Assembly (NCBI GenBank): GCA_035762085.1 | Contig: DASTPT010000033.1 | Location: 3,833 to 67,832, forward strand | Source: HRBIN12 sp035762085 | GTDB lineage: Bacteria; Actinomycetota; UBA4738; HRBIN12 | Direction: 5' to 3' | Length of the DNA: 64,000 bases | Shown here: positions 62,401 through 64,000 of the stretch, piece by piece | Layout of the letters: every line of letters starts with the position of its first letter | Position numbering within the stretch: the stretch's first letter is position 1 | Translations under genes and position numbers: made by a program | Notes under the pieces: generated by a model | Seen by the model: the letters and a program-made list of their open reading frames with translations, nothing else | Told to the model about the DNA's origin: nothing | Database searches by the model: none

Positions 62401-62581
62401 CGTGGCCGCGCAGGCCTGGTGGATCGGCCGGGTCTTCGGGCCCGACGCCGCGGGCGGGGCAGACGAGGTGCAGGCCGCCCGGGAGGTGCTCGAGTCGCTG
62501 CACGCCCGGATGCTCTTGCGCGAGCCGGACCTCGCGGCCCGCGGGGCGCCTGATCACCGCGCCCCCGGCCCGGACACCTGA
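59414..62581 (+). CDS. zinc-ribbon, class III cyclase, AAA-type ATPase and TPR regulator
   Basis: 1055 residues. Order: zinc ribbon (Cys6, Cys9, Cys20, Cys23), a class III cyclase (about 33-210) with both metal aspartates (Asp44 in FVDLVGST, Asp88) and the transition-state pair Asn160/Arg164 (VNLAAR) intact, an STAND/AAA ATPase with Walker A GEPGIGKS (254-261) and HHxx-like sensor regions, then TPR repeats (about 600-1040). Such proteins are actinobacterial signal integrators producing cAMP or cGMP. The GTG start is set by the -10 box. It is the only cyclase in this window with all catalytic residues I can check. Confidence 0.9.
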   Translation: MSQAVCERCGAPLPDGARFCPSCGFPVGAPPPEERKVVTVIFVDLVGSTKLSSRIDPERYREVLAAYYRVVSEELESLRGRAVNLAGDAVVGVFGIPQAHDDDALRAVRAGLALVDRIGRVGEALALPSPLRVRVGINTGPVAIGSEASEQGLLFGATVNLAARIQQAARPGGVLVAETSWLLTVEHVEYGEPLRIEARGFDDVPTAWPALRLAPRTSRRTIPLVDRRRELRLLTDTFEGVRETARGHLVTLLGEPGIGKSRVAQEFLDRLPEPTTVLVGRASPFGEDVTFAPLAQMLLGVIGEEAGATDGRLRQALERLVEGCCPPEESDTVAARLGIALGLGSRSRDEGRYRVSELRSGLLSLVAGLARSGPVVLVFEDAHLAEPSLLDLIESFVRAAKGVPVLVLCVGRYELLDERPEWGGGLGDSLTLYLEPLALDDATELALEAGEGLEADAARSVAEHAGGNPFFIVETTGMLMHEGVRPPAGAGPTPAPLLPPTVQAVIAARIDHLPFAARELVRKASVFPRATFHVSELALIAEPDERVLALLEDEELLARDEKREGVWRFRHGLVRDVAYESLPKRERQRLHLRVATSLFEDERTAARYPRSIAFHLEQAARATLDLDPRDRTLADRAVEALAHAGDLALWASEAGPAVDLYERALALSGAELDWGLSQAILLANLGEARYWLGEFEAAVAPLSRALEIGGLDARVRAHAARFLGDIELSINGDRERAGELFDQALAAAREIGDPWTLARTLLVAGWAPYWRGDIQTARSMFEEALDVTRANPEGDTWAEARAFAMLAALESENGDEQESLALAAQGLAIAESAGDRFSVAVAHESVGGALRRLLRLDEARPHLDAAVEAFRELGARWELASALTSRGMAHRFAGDPPAALDDLREAYRLCRELKERSIVTWTARALAQALVAAGDTAAARQVVDETTAVTADVPDAVDRLLDAETSILLAEGEADAALERALALLHEVRERSHDKDVAAQAWWIGRVFGPDAAGGADEVQAAREVLESLHARMLLREPDLAARGAPDHRAPGPDT

Positions 62582-62623
62582 GCCGCCGCGCCGGACGACG
62601 TCACCCGCTCGCGGGCCGGCGGC

Positions 62624-62629
62624 TAGGCT
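62624..62629 (+). promoter_or_regulatory. -10 box of leaderless acyl-CoA dehydrogenase promoter
   Basis: TAGGCT, six bases before the GTG start of the acyl-CoA dehydrogenase gene. Confidence 0.6.
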
Positions 62630-62635
62630 GGGGCG

Positions 62636-63781
62636 GTGGACTTCGAGCTCACGCCCGAACAGCGCGAGTTCCAGCGGGCGGTCCGCGACGTCGCGCGGGA
62701 CGTCGTGGCCCCCGCCGTGGCCGGCGCCGACGAGCGCGAGGAGCTCCCCCTCGACGTCGTCCGCCGGCTGGGCGAGCTCGGGCTGTTCGGCCTGCCGTTC
62801 CCCGCCCGCTACGGCGGGCTCGACGGCGACCTGCTGACGTTCTGCGTGTGCCTGGAGGAGATCGCCCGGTACGACTCCTCGGTCGCGATCACGCTCGAGG
62901 CGGCCGTCGGGCTGGCCGCGAACGCGATCCACCGGTTCGGGACGGACGAGCAGAAGGAGCGGTGGCTGGCGCCGATGGCCCGGGGCGCTGCGCTCGGCGC
63001 GTTCGGGCTGACCGAGCCGTGGGGCGGCTCCGATGCCCGCGCGATCCGGACCACGGCTCGGCTCGAGGGGGACGAGTGGGTCCTCGACGGCACGAAGGCC
63101 TTCATCACGAACGCCGGCACCCCGCTCACGAGCGTGTGCGTCGTGGCCGCGCGTGACGAGGAGGCCGGCGACGTCTCGACGATCGTCGTGCCGGTCGACG
63201 CGCCAGGGTTCTCGGTCGGACCGCCGTACCGGAAGCTCGGCTGGCGGGCGAGCGACACCCGGGAGGTCGTCCTCCAGGGCTGCCGCGTGCCCGAGGACCA
63301 CCTGCTCGGCGAGCGCGGCCGCGGCTACGCGCAGTTCCTCGAGGTGCTCGACGACGGCCGGGTCGCGATCGCCGCGATGGCCGTCGGGCTGGCGCGGGGG
63401 TGCCTGGAGGAGAGCGTCCGACAGGCGAGCGACCGTGAGGCGTTCGGGCGTCCGATCGGCGCGTTCGAGGCCGTGGCCTTCAAGCTGGCCGACATGCGGG
63501 TGGCGGTCGAGACCTCGCGTCTGGCGTACCAGCGCGCCGCGTGGCTGCGCGATCACGAGCGTCCGTTCAAGGCCGAGGCGGCGATCGCGAAACTGTCCGC
63601 CAGCGAGGCGGCAGTCGCCTGCGCCCGAGAGGCGGTCCAGATCCACGGTGGTTACGGCTACGTCGAGGAGTCCCCGGTCGCCCGGTTCTACCGCGACGCG
63701 AAGGCGCTCGAGATCGGCGAGGGCACGAGCGAGATCCAGCGCCTGGTCCTCGCCCGTGACCTGGGGCTTCCGCTCGCCTGA
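62636..63781 (+). CDS. acyl-CoA dehydrogenase
   Basis: FAD enzyme of 381 residues for alpha,beta-desaturation of acyl-CoA. GAFGLTEPWGGSDA and AFITNAG contact flavin and substrate, and the catalytic base is Glu362 in GEGTSEIQRL. IHGGYGYVEESPVARFYRDAK is typical of the short/branched-chain group. GTG start with a leaderless promoter. Position after the thiolase/DUF35 cluster fits a beta-oxidation or side-chain degradation role. Confidence 0.95.
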   Translation: MDFELTPEQREFQRAVRDVARDVVAPAVAGADEREELPLDVVRRLGELGLFGLPFPARYGGLDGDLLTFCVCLEEIARYDSSVAITLEAAVGLAANAIHRFGTDEQKERWLAPMARGAALGAFGLTEPWGGSDARAIRTTARLEGDEWVLDGTKAFITNAGTPLTSVCVVAARDEEAGDVSTIVVPVDAPGFSVGPPYRKLGWRASDTREVVLQGCRVPEDHLLGERGRGYAQFLEVLDDGRVAIAAMAVGLARGCLEESVRQASDREAFGRPIGAFEAVAFKLADMRVAVETSRLAYQRAAWLRDHERPFKAEAAIAKLSASEAAVACAREAVQIHGGYGYVEESPVARFYRDAKALEIGEGTSEIQRLVLARDLGLPLA

Positions 63782-63872
63782 GCCGGTCCATCGGCCTCGA
63801 GGCGGCCGCCGCGCACGCCGGGGAGGTTGTTGCACGGGGGCCCTCGGGGGGTCACCCTTGACGGGCCGGCGG

Positions 63873-63901
63873 TTGACAGCGCAGGTGCCCGTTGGTAGGA
63901 A
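63873..63901 (+). promoter_or_regulatory. promoter for the gene at the window edge
   Basis: A perfect -35 TTGACA (63873-63878) and -10 TAGGAA (63896-63901) are 17 bases apart. The AGGAAGG following serves as ribosome site for the ATG at 63913, so this is a leadered promoter of near-consensus type. Confidence 0.6.
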
Positions 63902-63912
63902 GGCTGCTCCCC

Positions 63913-64000
63913 ATGGCCGAAAACTCCACAGGAGCCCGCACCGCCCGGCACCGCGCCGCGGCCGTTGCCGTTGCGTTCCTCCTGGTCACGGGGCTGGTCG
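63913..64000 (+). CDS. start of a secreted protein (cut by window edge)
   Basis: Only 29 residues are visible: a short polar stretch, then Arg/His-rich and a hydrophobic segment (AAAVAVAFLLVTGLV) that looks like a signal peptide. AGGAAGG lies about nine bases before the ATG, and a strong promoter precedes it. The protein cannot be identified from this fragment. Confidence 0.6.
   Translation, partial: MAENSTGARTARHRAAAVAVAFLLVTGLV

Noticed and set aside
58874..63835. A minus-strand open frame of over 1600 codons opposite the thiolase/cyclase/acyl-CoA dehydrogenase genes
   Set aside because: Arg/Glu/Leu-rich low-complexity translation with no domains, and it exactly mirrors well-supported plus-strand genes; such antisense frames are expected in very GC-rich DNA.

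Overview
The window is one continuous piece of a compact, very GC-rich (roughly 70%) bacterial chromosome that reads as an uncultivated member of the Actinomycetota. The lineage call is an inference from several things read in the sequence: a class E-type sortase, a GuaB3-type IMP dehydrogenase relative, small DUF1918, DUF4234 and DUF5317 proteins, an F420-NADPH reductase with a PPOX/F420-type flavoprotein, three class III cyclases, frequent GTG starts, and many genes whose -10 box (TANNNT) lies only 6-8 nt before the start codon (leaderless transcription). I found no tRNA, rRNA, CRISPR array, insertion sequence or prophage gene.

Layout. 1-6.3 kb: cell-surface genes (partial UDP-glucose 6-dehydrogenase, three related secreted beta-propeller proteins, a short O-antigen-ligase-like membrane protein). 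6.3-9.1 kb: a secreted/lipoprotein gene and a CIRCE-controlled groES-groEL pair. 9.3-15.4 kb: an alkaline-phosphatase-superfamily hydrolase overlapping an APS kinase, then guaB3-guaA behind an unusual leader, then a lipoprotein. 15.4-20.3 kb: a sortase divergent from uvrD, an RTX-repeat metallophosphatase and a CREST/ceramidase-like membrane protein. 20.3-24.7 kb: a minus-strand run with a PPOX protein, a D-2-hydroxyacid dehydrogenase, a 55-aa membrane protein and two tandem alpha/beta-hydrolase-cyclase fusions.

24.7-43.3 kb is a central-metabolism island: the B12-binding subunit of a split methylmalonyl-CoA mutase with sucCD, then purN-purH, folD-metF, citrate synthase, malate dehydrogenase, two-subunit class I fumarase and sdhCDAB. 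43.4-47.2 kb holds an O-methyltransferase back-to-back with the large mutase subunit, a DUF4397 protein and npdG. 47.3-55.6 kb holds a DUF5317 protein, a 30-aa membrane peptide, a sensor kinase, a biotin-dependent carboxylase alpha chain divergent from birA, a bPH2/SHOCT protein, a KhtT-KhtU potassium/proton antiporter and a converging RCK potassium channel. 55.7-63.8 kb holds two thiolase-fold proteins without the catalytic cysteine, a VOC protein, DUF35 zinc-ribbon/OB domains, a 1055-aa cyclase-ATPase-TPR regulator and an acyl-CoA dehydrogenase; one further secreted protein is cut by the window edge.

Functionally, the carboxylase alpha chain, birA, the split mutase, sucCD, sdh, fumarase, mdh and citrate synthase fit propionyl-CoA (odd-chain, branched-chain or sterol-like substrates) entering the TCA cycle as succinyl-CoA. 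The acyl-CoA dehydrogenase and thiolase/DUF35 cluster would lie upstream of that route. purN, purH, guaB3, guaA, folD and metF cover purine and one-carbon metabolism. The most unusual items are the cysteine-less thiolase/DUF35 cluster, the leaderless four-codon ORF plus GNRA hairpin before guaB3, the pseudo-hydrolase cyclases, and the hydrolase-APS kinase couple.
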